The translations under genes were made by a program, and so were the position numbers. From Acidilobus sp. 7A (GTDB taxonomy: Archaea; Thermoproteota; Thermoprotei_A; Sulfolobales; Acidilobaceae): DNA of 64,000 bases. The stretch lies in contig NZ_CP010515.1 of the NCBI RefSeq assembly GCF_003431325.1, forward strand, positions 1,178,001-1,242,000. The letters run 5' to 3'. How positions within the stretch are numbered: position 1 is the first letter of the stretch; each line of letters opens with the position of its first letter. Positions 24,579 through 33,509 of the stretch are shown here, one piece after another. The notes under the pieces are model-generated. The model had not been told where the DNA came from. It ran no database searches and worked only from the letters and a program-made list of their open reading frames with translations.

Positions 24579-24989
24579 TTAAAACCTGCGGCTCCTTCTG
24601 CCCCCGAAGCCTCCCCTAGCTCCGAAGCCTCCCCTGGGCCGGGACTCCTCAACCACCTTGTCGGAGAGATTGTTGGAGGTGTTCACGTTCTCTATTTGAA
24701 CGTCGGACTCCCTCATAGTGCCCTCCCTGCCAAGGTTCAGCCTCATGTGGCCCTTGAAGGTACCCACGAAGCCGTTCCTTACGCTTATCACAGCGCCAGG
24801 CCTTACGGCCTCTATGTTCTTGTCCCATAGCGTCATGACTATGCTCCCAGTCTCGTCGCCTACCAGGGCGTCCGCAACCCTGTGAGTCATGCCATCCCTT
24901 CCGCTCACGCTCCTTGGCTCCTCAACCTTGACAACCTTCACTGTGAGGCTGTCAACGTTGATGCCAGGAGCCAGGTCCTTAACCTGCAC
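24579..24989 (-). CDS. ssb: Single-stranded DNA-binding protein (crenarchaeal OB-fold SSB)
   Basis: 136-residue single OB-fold protein with a flexible Gly/Arg/Phe-rich C-terminal tail. VKVVKVEEPRSV, GDETGSIVMTLWD, AVISVRNGFVGTFKGHMRLNLGREG match crenarchaeal SSB (Sulfolobus SsoSSB-like). The tail, with RGGFGARGGFGGRRSRRF, resembles the basic end of other crenarchaeal SSBs, which interacts with partner proteins. GTG start with overlapping GGAGTG. A TATA-like AGTTTAAAAC lies about 30 bp upstream. 24990-25338 otherwise holds no gene apart from promoters. Confidence 0.87.
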   Translation of the reverse strand: MQVKDLAPGINVDSLTVKVVKVEEPRSVSGRDGMTHRVADALVGDETGSIVMTLWDKNIEAVRPGAVISVRNGFVGTFKGHMRLNLGREGTMRESDVQIENVNTSNNLSDKVVEESRPRGGFGARGGFGGRRSRRF

Positions 24990-25338
24990 TCCTTATTACC
25001 GCATAGCTGGTTCTTCAGGGGGTTTTAAACTAAGATGAAGGATTAGCGCGAGTACCTGTTCTTTATAAAGAGATATTCGATAACCTGCAAGTGGTGTGTC
25101 TACATCAAAGCCCCTGTCTCTCTTTTTAGCAATGGGCGACCCTTCTGACACTGAGGACTTCATAAGGTAGCTATTGCATATCACCACGTCTTCAGTGACG
25201 GGGTAGGTTGCCAATTAATCACGGCATGGACAAAAGCTTAAGATCTTATGCTAGGGGGCAAACCTTTCTTTATTTTATCTATACAACGTATCCCGGCGCG
25301 CAAAACTTTAATTTGCCCCCTTTGACGCCTCACATTGA
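24990..25338. other. Intergenic stretch between ssb and tRNA-Val
   Basis: A 72-codon minus-strand frame at 24996-25214 does not resemble a protein: it would read through the ssb promoter and end just upstream of the ssb start. A tRNA promoter (AACTTTAATTTG, 25304-25315) is the only other element I see. Confidence 0.4.
25304..25315 (+). promoter_or_regulatory. TATA box for tRNA-Val
   Basis: AACTTTAATTTG is centred about 30 bp before the mature tRNA 5' end, the normal crenarchaeal distance. Confidence 0.5.
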
Positions 25339-25413
25339 GGGCCCGTAGTCTAGATTGGTTAGGACGCCGCCCTCACACGGCGGAGGTCGCCGGTTCAAGT
25401 CCGGCCGGGCCCA
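25339..25413 (+). tRNA. tRNA-Val (anticodon CAC)
   Basis: 75-nt cloverleaf. Acceptor GGGCCCG pairs with CGGGCCC; anticodon stem CCGCC/GGCGG holds the loop CTCACAC, giving anticodon CAC (valine GTG codons); the T arm is GCCGG-TTCAAGT-CCGGC. The D arm has the usual GGTTAGGA region. Discriminator A at 25413. CCA is not encoded, and no intron is present. Confidence 0.95.
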
Positions 25414-25609
25414 CTACCTTGCCTATCAACTCTTTGCTAGCGACAATCCATGTCGTAGTGCTTAAGAGCATGTCTAGGCTAATAACGTCAGCTCCTAGCC
25501 CTTGGCTAGCCTGCAGAAGTAAATAAATAAGCCGGGGGAGCCTTAAGATGCGGGGATGAAGAGGGTCTCATTCAGGCTAACTGATGGCCGAAGCGCTCTT
25601 CACCGACCC

Positions 25610-26878
25610 TCATGCCATGTTCTCAAGCTCCCTGAACATGTAGGCTGAGCCCCCCAGGAGGAGGCCAGCTATTACATATGTGTAGCCGAAGCCTATCCTG
25701 TTCGCCAGGAAGCCTGAGGCCAGGGAGCCGGCGAAGAAAGCTGAGCCTGTCAAGGTGCTGTAGAGCCCAAGGCCCCTTCCCTCGCTCGAGCCCTTGAGGA
25801 CCTCAAACACCATGATGTTTGACGCGGTGTAAAACGTCGCAAAGGCTATGCCCGCGGCCAGAGGATAGAGCGTCAGCCCCGTGCCCAGCAGGTAGGCCTG
25901 GGAGCCCGCCAGCCTCGTGGCTACCCCTATGCCTATGTAGGAGGCCCCCCTGGTCAGGAGCGCCCTGAAGCTGGCCCTCGCGTTGTTCCCTGAGCTCGAG
26001 ATCAACCTGGGCGCCAGCTGGTAGCCCAGTGCCTGCGCCGCCATCCCAGCAGATATGACCACAAAGACCTCGGTGCTGCTGAGCCCTAGCGCTCTCAGCC
26101 CATATGGGTAAAGGGTGTTAAATATGCCGGACGACACGTAGAAGACTGTTATGGCAAGGAAGAGCGTGGGGATGTAAGCCGCTGGGCTCCTTCCCAGCTT
26201 TAGGAGCCTCAGGGGCTTGAAGGTGCTCCTGGTCGGTAGCCTAAGGAAAAACATCGGCACGACCCTGAGCCTCACCAGGAACCCCTCAATGACGTGGAGC
26301 AACGACTCCCTCTCAAACCGCACTGCTGACCTGGGTACTGCCCGGAGGGACCAAGCCACGGAGGCCGCCGTCACGGCTGCCATTATCTCATCCAGAGTTC
26401 TCGCGCGCAGGAACCCTGAGAGCGCGGCGGCACCTACGTCGCCTGCAAGGTAACCTACTGATGAGAGCATGTTGTACCTCGAGTACGCTGAGCTCCACCT
26501 CGGCTTCTCTATGGTGTCCATTATAAGGACGCTGACAGCCATACCAACGGCTGAAGAGAAGAGGGAGGCTGAGGCGTAGTACGCGGCCACCTGGGCCGTT
26601 GAGCTGGCGAAGGAGAGGGCCAGCAACGATAAGAAGGTGCCCAGGAGGCCAGCCAACAGAACTCGCTTCCTGTCATACCTGTCGAGCGCAAAGCCCCACA
26701 GTATTGAGGCCAGCATCGAGGCCGCAGTGCCAGCGGACATTGCATAGCTGACGCCAACAGCCCCTCCCCTGAGGTCATAGATCTCAAGCGTCACCAGGGT
26801 CGAGAGGGGACCCATTGCTATGTTGAACGGTATCAGCGACGCCATCCAGTCCTTGGAGTTCAAGTCCCTTCCCGTCAC
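25610..26878 (-). CDS. Major facilitator superfamily transporter
   Basis: 422-residue integral membrane protein with about 12 hydrophobic segments and a central loop. The loop between helices 2 and 3 reads GFALDRYDRKRVLLAG, the conserved MFS motif A (GxLaDrxGRrxxl). A second copy of the pseudo-symmetric motif appears in the second half near FLANRIGFGY. Substrate cannot be inferred; its overall layout resembles drug or sugar exporters of the DHA type. It shares an upstream TTTAAAG with the divergent TenA-like gene. Confidence 0.8.
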   Translation of the reverse strand: MTGRDLNSKDWMASLIPFNIAMGPLSTLVTLEIYDLRGGAVGVSYAMSAGTAASMLASILWGFALDRYDRKRVLLAGLLGTFLSLLALSFASSTAQVAAYYASASLFSSAVGMAVSVLIMDTIEKPRWSSAYSRYNMLSSVGYLAGDVGAAALSGFLRARTLDEIMAAVTAASVAWSLRAVPRSAVRFERESLLHVIEGFLVRLRVVPMFFLRLPTRSTFKPLRLLKLGRSPAAYIPTLFLAITVFYVSSGIFNTLYPYGLRALGLSSTEVFVVISAGMAAQALGYQLAPRLISSSGNNARASFRALLTRGASYIGIGVATRLAGSQAYLLGTGLTLYPLAAGIAFATFYTASNIMVFEVLKGSSEGRGLGLYSTLTGSAFFAGSLASGFLANRIGFGYTYVIAGLLLGGSAYMFRELENMA

Positions 26879-26932
26879 ATATATGCTGGCCCTCTTTAAA
26901 GCGCTGGCGAGGTGTGACCTCAGGGGAGCTCT

Positions 26933-27541
26933 GTGGGCAGCGTAATTGATGACCTTAGGGACTACGTATCGGACCTAACAGCCCAAGTGGAGAGCGCCCT
27001 CGTCAACGCAAAGCTTGACGTTGAGACACTCAGGAGGTTCACGCTGAACGAGCTCTACATAGCACCCTACGACTACAGGGCGCTCTCGCTCTTCGTACCC
27101 AAGGCGTCAGCCGATGATGAGGTGGACTTCGTCAGCGGCCTCCTAGAAGGAGGGCCTAGGTGGACGCGCAACCTAAGGCACCTTGCGGAGGAGCTAAAGG
27201 TAACCTACAGGCCTGAGCTGGTGAGCCCCGAGGCCGTGGGCTACACTCACTTCCTCACCTGGCTTGGCATTAACGGCAACCTTGGCGACCTGGCGGTCTT
27301 TGTCGGAGTCAACTTCAGGTCGTTCTGCGTCAACACATCTAGGCTCGCGAACCTGGCGGAGGACCTCGGAGTCAGGTCGGCGAGCTTCCTAAGGTGCAAG
27401 GGCGTCAACGATGAGAGGGAGAGGCTGATCGATGCCATAGCTGAGAGATATGCGAACGATCTAAGCATGTATAGGCACGTCGCGAGACAGGCTCAGTACT
27501 ACGAGCTAGCCTTCTGGAGGCATGTCGCAGGGCTGCGCTGA
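26933..27541 (+). CDS. Hypothetical helical protein, possibly TenA/PqqC-like
   Basis: 202-residue, mainly helical, predicted soluble protein, transcribed divergently from the MFS gene. Long amphipathic helices, a Tyr-Thr-His-Phe-Leu core (GYTHFLTWLGINGNLGDLAVFVGVNF) and the terminal YRHVARQAQYYELAFWRHV give a four-helix-bundle feel similar to the TenA/thiaminase II, PqqC and heme-oxygenase-like fold. The catalytic cysteine of TenA is not placed with certainty. GTG start at 26933. Function not known. Confidence 0.5.
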   Translation: MGSVIDDLRDYVSDLTAQVESALVNAKLDVETLRRFTLNELYIAPYDYRALSLFVPKASADDEVDFVSGLLEGGPRWTRNLRHLAEELKVTYRPELVSPEAVGYTHFLTWLGINGNLGDLAVFVGVNFRSFCVNTSRLANLAEDLGVRSASFLRCKGVNDERERLIDAIAERYANDLSMYRHVARQAQYYELAFWRHVAGLR

Positions 27542-27884
27542 CAACAGATCCAACCATCAGTATAGTTAATACCAGGCTATTAAAAGCATTTATTAAAAAG
27601 AGCATCTTATTTAGTCTAACATCTTTTAAACTCAGGGAGCTAGAGCACGCAGAGGGATCAAAAATGCCCTGCAAGACCAAGAGTGCTAAGAAGCAGAAGG
27701 AGCAGGGCCAGAGCTGAGGCACGTTTGCCCTTTATCAATCATAGCATTGCATTATTTTCATATGCTCTAGGATGGGGGATAAGACCATATAATATCGTCG
27801 TCATTTTATTAGACGTGAACCTTAAGACGCGCGGAGCTGTGCTATACGTAAAAACTGCCTTGGGCATCTCTCTGTAGGACCACC
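27542..27884. other. Intergenic stretch with a possible 17-residue peptide
   Basis: AT-rich. ATG 27664 to TGA 27717, behind GAGGG, would encode a lysine-rich 17-residue peptide (MPCKTKSAKKQKEQGQS). No other gene is seen. The poly-A/T regions probably hold promoters for the decarboxylase gene. Confidence 0.2.
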
Positions 27885-28997
27885 ATGGATCTCAGCGAAA
27901 TAATGACAAGGTTGGCTGAGGTGGCCAAGTCCGTCCCCGTGCACTACAGGGACGGCCTCCTGGGCTCTATGACCACGCAGCCGCACCCTATAGCTAAGGT
28001 TGCCTTTGACATGTTTCAGAACCTTAATGCTAATGATCTGGACCTCTACGAGCCTATCAGGGAGCTCGAGCAGGAGGCCATAGAGGAGCTGGGCAGCTAC
28101 GTGGGCTGCAGTGGCTGCAGGGGCTACATAACCAGCGGCGGCAGCGAGTCAAACTTAGCGGCCCTCTACCTCGCAAGGGAGCACGGCCTTGAGAGCGTCT
28201 ACTACACGGCCGCCGCACACCACTCCGTAGCGAAGGCCGCCAGGCTACTGAGGATGAAGGCGATAAGCGTCGGCATGAAATCATACAAAATGGACGTCGA
28301 CTCCCTTCGCTCCCTTTGTAGGGTGAACGGCCCAGGGGTCGTAGTGGTAACTGTCGGCACTACGTCGATGGGCCTCATAGACCCGGTTGAGGAGGTCTCT
28401 GAGGCCGCGGAGGAGTGCGGCTCCATCGTACACGTAGATGCCGCCCTTGGAGGTCTCGTGGCCCCGTTCATATACCCGGGGAGAAGGTTTGGCTTTGAGA
28501 ACAGCTCGGTAATGAGTGTCACCCTTGACCCCCACAAGCTGGGCCTGGCACCTCTCCCTGCCGGAGGGCTCATAGTCAGGGATGAGGGCTGGCTGAGGCC
28601 CCTTTACTTTGAGGCCAACTACTACCCTGCTGGGGTCCAGCTGGGCCTCCTTGGCACCAGGAGCGCGGGACCCATAGCTGCCACGTGGGCCATAACCAAG
28701 TACATGGGCAGGGAGGGCTACGCGGCGCAGGCGAGGGAGCTCATGAACAGGACCCAGCGCCTAGTTAAGGGCGTTAAGGGGCTCGGCCTTAAGATGCCCG
28801 CTGAGCCCGAGGTACCCGTAGTCTGCATCGAGAGGGATGACGATGTGAGCCTCCTCAGGGCCCTCAAGTCAAGGGGGCTCTACGCCTACAGGTGCGGCCT
28901 CGTCAGCGGGCTAAGGGTTGTAGTCATGCCGCACGTAACCGATAAGCTGATAGATAAGTTCATAAGGGCCCTCGGAGAGCTTACGCGCTCTAGCTAG
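27885..28997 (+). CDS. mfnA: PLP-dependent decarboxylase, MfnA type (aspartate/tyrosine)
   Basis: Group II pyridoxal-phosphate decarboxylase of 370 residues. Seen: YRDGLLGSMTTQPHPIAKVAFDMF (N-terminal family motif), GYITSGGSESNLAALYLARE (PLP phosphate binding), VHVDAALGG (Asp to the PLP ring nitrogen), and VTLDPHKLGLAP with the PLP lysine near residue 223. Archaeal MfnA enzymes make beta-alanine from aspartate for coenzyme A, or tyramine from tyrosine. In a non-methanogen, the beta-alanine/CoA role is more likely. The sequence also resembles sphingosine-phosphate-lyase-like members. Single gene ahead of repeat B2. Confidence 0.85.
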   Translation: MDLSEIMTRLAEVAKSVPVHYRDGLLGSMTTQPHPIAKVAFDMFQNLNANDLDLYEPIRELEQEAIEELGSYVGCSGCRGYITSGGSESNLAALYLAREHGLESVYYTAAAHHSVAKAARLLRMKAISVGMKSYKMDVDSLRSLCRVNGPGVVVVTVGTTSMGLIDPVEEVSEAAEECGSIVHVDAALGGLVAPFIYPGRRFGFENSSVMSVTLDPHKLGLAPLPAGGLIVRDEGWLRPLYFEANYYPAGVQLGLLGTRSAGPIAATWAITKYMGREGYAAQARELMNRTQRLVKGVKGLGLKMPAEPEVPVVCIERDDDVSLLRALKSRGLYAYRCGLVSGLRVVVMPHVTDKLIDKFIRALGELTRSS

Positions 28998-29078
28998 GCC
29001 CTTGCACCTTCCGTGGCTGTTTCAATTTTTCATATAGGTATAGAGTGTCATTGCAACCAACGCCTACAGGAGGTATGT

Positions 29079-29231
29079 GACCGAGTACTCAAGGTGTGAG
29101 GTCCCCGGGGTAACCCTGAGCGCCCCCAGGCCCGATGAGACCCCGAGCGGGGCGCGGGGGAACAGGGGTGAGGTGATGACTGTAAAACAGTGAACCCGTG
29201 TAGGAGCTGAACCCCTCTCCAGGCCTGGCAG
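29079..29231 (+). repeat. Repeat family B copy 2, TnpB 3'-end like
   Basis: Pairs with 16621-16772 (same orientation). One frame reads VTLSAPRPDETPSGARGNRGEVMTVKQ-stop, kept open here but frameshifted in copy 1, consistent with decaying coding sequence of the TnpB C-terminus type. Contains the hairpin ACTGTAAAACAGT. Its right end CCTGGCAG directly abuts the stop codon of the convergent malic enzyme gene (29232). Confidence 0.65.
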
Positions 29232-30590
29232 TCACATGGGCATTGATATTAGGCCCCTGTCTATCAGCGCGTCTATCTTCTGCCTGACGGTGCCGATTAT
29301 CTCCCTGGCCCTCTCCAGCTCCTCCCTGTAAGGTGTCGTCCTCCTGGCGACCCCCTCCTCAACAGCTTTAACTGCTATGGCAGCTGCAACCCTCGGGTAG
29401 ACCTCCCACTCCTCCATGGTCGGAAGTATCCTGCTTTCGCTTATGCCCCCGTTCTCCTCGGCAAATCTCGCGAGCTCATAGGCTGCCGCCACGGCCATCG
29501 TGTCAGTTATGGTCTTCGCCCTCACGTCAAGGACCCCCCTGAAGACGGCTGGGAACACGAGGCTGTTGTTGACCTGGTTTGGGAAGTCGCTCCTGCCGGT
29601 AGCTACTATCCTCGCCCCCGCCTTCTTCGCCTCCGAAGGCCATATCTCGGGCACTGGGTTGGCGAGGGCGAACACTATGGCGTCCTTGTTCATCCTTGAC
29701 ACCCACTCGGGCCTTATGGTGCCGGGCCCTGGGGCCGAGGCGGCAACGACGACGTCGGCCCCCTCGAAGGCCTTTGAGACGGGGGCATCTGATGGGAGGC
29801 CCCCTCCACCGGTCTCAATGGCCATCCGGTACTGATAGGGGTCTGTGAACATCAGCTTGTCTATGTCCTTCATCTCAGGGTGAAGAATGCCGTATTTATC
29901 AACCACGACTATATGTGAGGTCTTCACGCCCACCGCCTTTAGCAGCCTGTAGAAGGCCGTGTTGGCAGCCCCAGCGCCAAATATTACTATCCTCACGTCC
30001 TGAAGCCTCTTGCCTACGACCTTGAGGGCGTTCGTGAGGCCCGCCAGCTCTACGGTGGCGGTCCCCTGCTGGTCGTCGTGCCACACGGGTATGCTGAGCT
30101 TTGACCTGGCCTCGTCAAGTATGGTGAAGCACTTGGGCTTCTCTATGTCCTCGAGGTTTATGCCGCCGAAGGAGGGCTCTATGAGCTGGAGAAGCTCAAC
30201 GAACTTAGCGACATCGCTGGCCCTGTGCACAATTGGCACGGCGTCAACGCCTCCCAGGTACTTGAAGAGAAGCGCCTTCCCCTCCATCACAGGGTAGGCG
30301 GCCTCGGGGCCCACCTTGCCGAGACCGAGGACTCTGGTGCCGTCGCTGACCACGGCGATGGTGTTCCACCTTGACGTGAGCTCGAAGGAGAGGTCAGGGT
30401 CCTTGCTTATGAGCTTGCTGACTGCGGCAACCCCGGGCGAGTACCAAACGGCGAAGTCCTTCATGCCCCTGACCGGCACCTTGGGCAGCACCTCTATCTT
30501 GCCGCTGTAGAACCTGTGCATGTTAACGCTGATGGTATACCATTGGTCTGAGGCCGGCTCTCCCTCTGACACTTCAGCCACTCTCCTCAC
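29232..30590 (-). CDS. maeB: Malic enzyme (decarboxylating malate dehydrogenase)
   Basis: Oxidatively decarboxylates malate to pyruvate with NAD(P)+, linking the C4 pool to pyruvate. 452 residues, the short archaeal/bacterial form without a phosphotransacetylase domain. Seen: FAVWYSPGVAAVSK (catalytic Tyr), GKVGPEAAYPVMEGKALLFK (catalytic Lys), NLEDIEKPKCF (metal-binding acids), VWHDDQQGTATV, and GAGAANTAFYRLL (Rossmann nucleotide loop). The ATG at 30590 is preceded by AT-rich DNA with a possible promoter. Coenzyme preference is not determined. Confidence 0.9.
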   Translation of the reverse strand: MRRVAEVSEGEPASDQWYTISVNMHRFYSGKIEVLPKVPVRGMKDFAVWYSPGVAAVSKLISKDPDLSFELTSRWNTIAVVSDGTRVLGLGKVGPEAAYPVMEGKALLFKYLGGVDAVPIVHRASDVAKFVELLQLIEPSFGGINLEDIEKPKCFTILDEARSKLSIPVWHDDQQGTATVELAGLTNALKVVGKRLQDVRIVIFGAGAANTAFYRLLKAVGVKTSHIVVVDKYGILHPEMKDIDKLMFTDPYQYRMAIETGGGGLPSDAPVSKAFEGADVVVAASAPGPGTIRPEWVSRMNKDAIVFALANPVPEIWPSEAKKAGARIVATGRSDFPNQVNNSLVFPAVFRGVLDVRAKTITDTMAVAAAYELARFAEENGGISESRILPTMEEWEVYPRVAAAIAVKAVEEGVARRTTPYREELERAREIIGTVRQKIDALIDRGLISMPM

Positions 30591-30680
30591 GAAAAACGTG
30601 TACTGGCAAGTTTTTCTGCTTTTCCATTACATGTTATTTTATAACTTAAAAACAAATAAAAATGTTATTAGAGCTCCTGC

Positions 30681-32321
30681 TTAAGCCATGCTGTTGGCTG
30701 AGCGAGAGAATATCACTGTAGTTGTTGGACTGAGGTAGCCTTTGAGGAGGCCTCCGCTGAGCTGCGGCTGATACTTTGGTATGACCCAGTACTTCATGAG
30801 TGGCAAGTATATCAGCCCTGAGACAGTAAATGAGAGCAGCCAGGAGCCGTCGAATAGCAGCGCGTGGTACGGTAGAGGCGCATAGATCAACAGCGCCACA
30901 ACTACGAACGTTATTACGGCAGCAGGGTTTATGCCGTGCCAGTACCTGAACATGCCGTCGCTCCTGAACACGTCTGCCAGGTCGAACTTGAACCTCCTTA
31001 TGATAGCATAGTCAAATATTATGACGCCCTCTATGCTGCCCAGCAGGCCCCCGTAGGTCAGGAGCCAGTTCTGGATGTAGCTGTAGGCGTTGCCGTAGTA
31101 GCTCCAGGCCCCTATACCTATGCCTATGGCTATAAGGGCCAGGGAGCCCTTGAACCAGCTCATGTACTTCGGGAAGGTGTTAGCTATGTCATACGCTGGG
31201 CCGACTGCGTTGGCGAAGGCGTTCACCAGGAAAGTAGCCAGTATTATAGATAGCAGCACGAAGTAGGCCAGCGGCCTGGCCATGTGGAGCGAGGCGAGCA
31301 CCACGGGGTCCCATATGGCCTCGCCATAGAGCTTATATGCGGCTGAGGTGGTCATAACCGAGAGCGCTGCCACCACAAGCATGAGGAAGGGCATCGCCGC
31401 CTGCCCGTAGGCATGGGACCTCTGCGACCTCGCAAACCTGGTATAGTCAGGCATCGTTAAGGCCATTGTGGCCCAGAAGGCTATGTTGGCGTTGAGGAAT
31501 ACTAGGAGGCCGAGCCACGTGAAGTGGCCTGTGGAGGCCAGCGCCGAGAGGTTGACGGACCAGTTGGCGGCCGACATGAAGTAGACCCAGAGCGTAAAGA
31601 AGGCCGCCATCACTATGGGCCCCCCTACCCTTGCGAGCCACCTGAGCGCTGGCTGGGACTTCACTATGGGTGACAGGTAGAACGCTAAGATCTGTGCGCC
31701 TATCACCGCCGCAAAGGTGGCCCAGAATATCGAGGGGAAGTCCTTCGCGAGCACGAAGGGGTAGTCCGAGAAGTGGGCCACAGTGTAGGCTATTGACGAG
31801 GCCTTGCCTGTCGAGATGGCGTAGATGGCGGTTGCGGCCTCAGTAATGATGTAGCTCTCTATGCCCCACCAGCCGGCCCCTATGACGGCCCTGACCCAGC
31901 TCGGGAAGATCGCACCGTAGGTGCCCCACCTGGTCCTCGTCAGCTGGGGCTCAGCTATGCCGTACCTGGCTCCTCCGTGGGACTGTATTAGCATTGGAAC
32001 TAGCACTATGGCGTTCCCTGCGAAGACCGTAAGTATAGACTGCAGCGGCGTCAGGCCATAGATGAGGCCTATGCTCGCAAGCGTCCACGAGGGCACTATG
32101 AAGGCCATGGAGACCCATATCAGGAAGTAAGTTATAGCGCCCCAGTTCCTGCCCGATATGGGCACGGGGTGTACGTCAGGGTTCCAGAGGGAGCCCTCGT
32201 GAGGGAACCCCCTGGTCAGCTCAACCTGACCCCTGCCCGGGTCGTACCTAGTTATTGAGATGGTGTCAAACTCAGGAGTGTCTGACCCTCCAGCTGACGG
32301 GCCACTCAGTTCCCTAGCCAA
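30681..32321 (-). CDS. NCS1-family nucleobase/cation symporter
   Basis: 546-residue transporter with about 12 hydrophobic segments of the nucleobase:cation symporter-1 family (cytosine, uracil, allantoin, hydantoin, thiamine). The early segment NPDVHPVPISGRNWGAITYFLIWVSMAF and the GARYGIAEPQLTRTRWGTYGAIFPSWVRAVIGAGWWG region carry the family signature. Upstream is an unusually long non-coding region. Substrate unknown. Its end faces the malic enzyme gene in the same orientation, 90 bp away. Confidence 0.82.
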   Translation of the reverse strand: MARELSGPSAGGSDTPEFDTISITRYDPGRGQVELTRGFPHEGSLWNPDVHPVPISGRNWGAITYFLIWVSMAFIVPSWTLASIGLIYGLTPLQSILTVFAGNAIVLVPMLIQSHGGARYGIAEPQLTRTRWGTYGAIFPSWVRAVIGAGWWGIESYIITEAATAIYAISTGKASSIAYTVAHFSDYPFVLAKDFPSIFWATFAAVIGAQILAFYLSPIVKSQPALRWLARVGGPIVMAAFFTLWVYFMSAANWSVNLSALASTGHFTWLGLLVFLNANIAFWATMALTMPDYTRFARSQRSHAYGQAAMPFLMLVVAALSVMTTSAAYKLYGEAIWDPVVLASLHMARPLAYFVLLSIILATFLVNAFANAVGPAYDIANTFPKYMSWFKGSLALIAIGIGIGAWSYYGNAYSYIQNWLLTYGGLLGSIEGVIIFDYAIIRRFKFDLADVFRSDGMFRYWHGINPAAVITFVVVALLIYAPLPYHALLFDGSWLLSFTVSGLIYLPLMKYWVIPKYQPQLSGGLLKGYLSPTTTVIFSRSANSMA

Positions 32322-32754
32322 AATGCCTTCTCTCGCCTGTTACTTAGGTTATTTATAAGCGTTTCTGTAGTGAGGGCGGGGGTGCCTTAAGGCAATCTGT
32401 ATCGTGGACGGGACTACCGCCTAAGCCATGATCGCACCTCTTGAACAAGTTACCTATGTCATGCAAAGCAGCGTCGCACACCCAAGGCCTACGCCAGCTC
32501 TCAGCAGGCTGTGACTCTAAGCCTACGATACCTTAAGGCGTTGAGGTTCTGATCCGTTACAAGGCACCCACGTAAATTTATAGAAAGTCTAAACCTCTAG
32601 ATCAAGTTCGTCTATCTAATGCAGTGCACCTAACTTTGAATAGCCCTATGCAGAGCTCAATAGATCGACCAGTAAGCCCTACGGTCGAATGCATGGAACC
32701 TAGCAGCTCTATTAGTAATTTACTAAATATTTTGAATCTAAAAATAACACATAA
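32322..32754. other. Gene-free AT-rich stretch upstream of NCS1 and the RNA candidate
   Basis: No open frame of interest. It contains the NCS1 promoter (TTATTTATAAGC near 32349-32360 on the plus strand) and a candidate TATA box TACTAAATAT (32721-32730) positioned about 27-30 bp before the structured element at 32755. Confidence 0.35.
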
Positions 32755-33019
32755 CCTGGGGGCCTCCGGCTAGAGCAGTCGCCAGGCGCCTCTAGGTGAG
32801 CTTCTTGGATGGTGTTACCTGCGCTCTCTCGAGGCCGGGCCCAGGGACTGCAGGTAACACGCTGAGGGCAGCGGGGGCCTGGGTCAGGGCCCTGACAGCT
32901 AGCTGGCGCGGGGCCCTGCTCACTTCCAGGCAGCAACAGCGTATTACCAGGTGGCCTGTAGCCCTCCGCGCCAGGCCAGGTACCTTAAGCCGCCGTGTGC
33001 TACTGCGGCCTCCATCAGG
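32755..33019 (+). ncRNA. Candidate structured non-coding RNA with closed terminal helix
   Basis: Base composition jumps from AT-rich to GC-rich at 32755. The 5' end CCT-GGGGGCC can pair with the 3' end GGCCTCC-ATC-AGG (ten pairs, three-base bulge), closing a 265-nt RNA. Inside are a perfect 11-bp stem GTGTTACCTGC (32812-32822)/GCAGGTAACAC (32850-32860), a 6-bp stem CTAGAG/CTCTAG (32770-32775/32790-32795), and the palindrome TCAGGGCCCTGA near 32886-32897. A TATA-like TACTAAATAT lies about 27 bp before and T-rich DNA after. It is not a recognised SRP, RNase P or tRNA gene. Confidence 0.4.
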
Positions 33020-33509
33020 TTGCTTAACTTTTCACTAACATTTTTGATTTGGAGTTAACGCGCACTTAACTCGCCCCCAGCCTTGGGCTGCCTATCGTTT
33101 AACTGGAGTTAAGTTCAGGTCCTTGACCTCCAGGTTAACCCATGTGGCCCGGCCCGCCGGGGCCGGCGCAAGGTCAGCAGTCGGCTCACAGCCCCTGATG
33201 GGGATCCCATGGTAGCCCAGCCGGGCTGCGGCCGGAGCCCCCTGCAGGGCAGCCTGCTAAGGACGCTTGCCATCCTAACGGCATGTGCAGCCTCAAGTGT
33301 AGCCATCTATAGACCTGTAGGTTTACTGGCCGGTTAACTAACCTATTGACAAGCCCGCGTATCAAACAGAAGGCCGCAGAAGGCCCCGCGTGGGGCCTAA
33401 GCTCTTTAGCCTAAAGACCCTTACAGCCCGCAAGTGCCTAGGCAGCCGACAAGCCCTTACAGCTTAACCCTTTTCATCTTCCGCGCGAGCCGCTGCCTAG
33501 GGTGCAGGC
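33020..33509. other. Gene-free stretch with a cluster of TTAAC palindromes
   Basis: Contains repeated TTAAC/GTTAA motifs, including TTTAACTGGAGTTAAG (33098-33113 region) and GGTTAACC (33134-33141). No gene is convincing; a minus-strand frame at 33115-33306 has no protein character. Confidence 0.35.

Noticed and set aside
24996-25214. 72-codon minus-strand open frame upstream of ssb
   Set aside because: Covers the ssb promoter region and has no conserved features.
25551-25590. Second C/D box sRNA (GGGATGAA ... CTGA)
   Set aside because: Only one C-like and one D-like box, no internal C'/D' pair, and a 20-nt interval.
32755-33019. SRP RNA identity for the structured element
   Set aside because: Size and closed terminal helix would fit, but the GGAA loop/AGCAG helix-8 motif is not present on the plus strand; only a poor partial match exists on the minus strand.
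33020-33160. Replication origin at the TTAAC palindromes
   Set aside because: No cdc6/orc1 gene nearby and no recognisable origin recognition box; kept only as a description.
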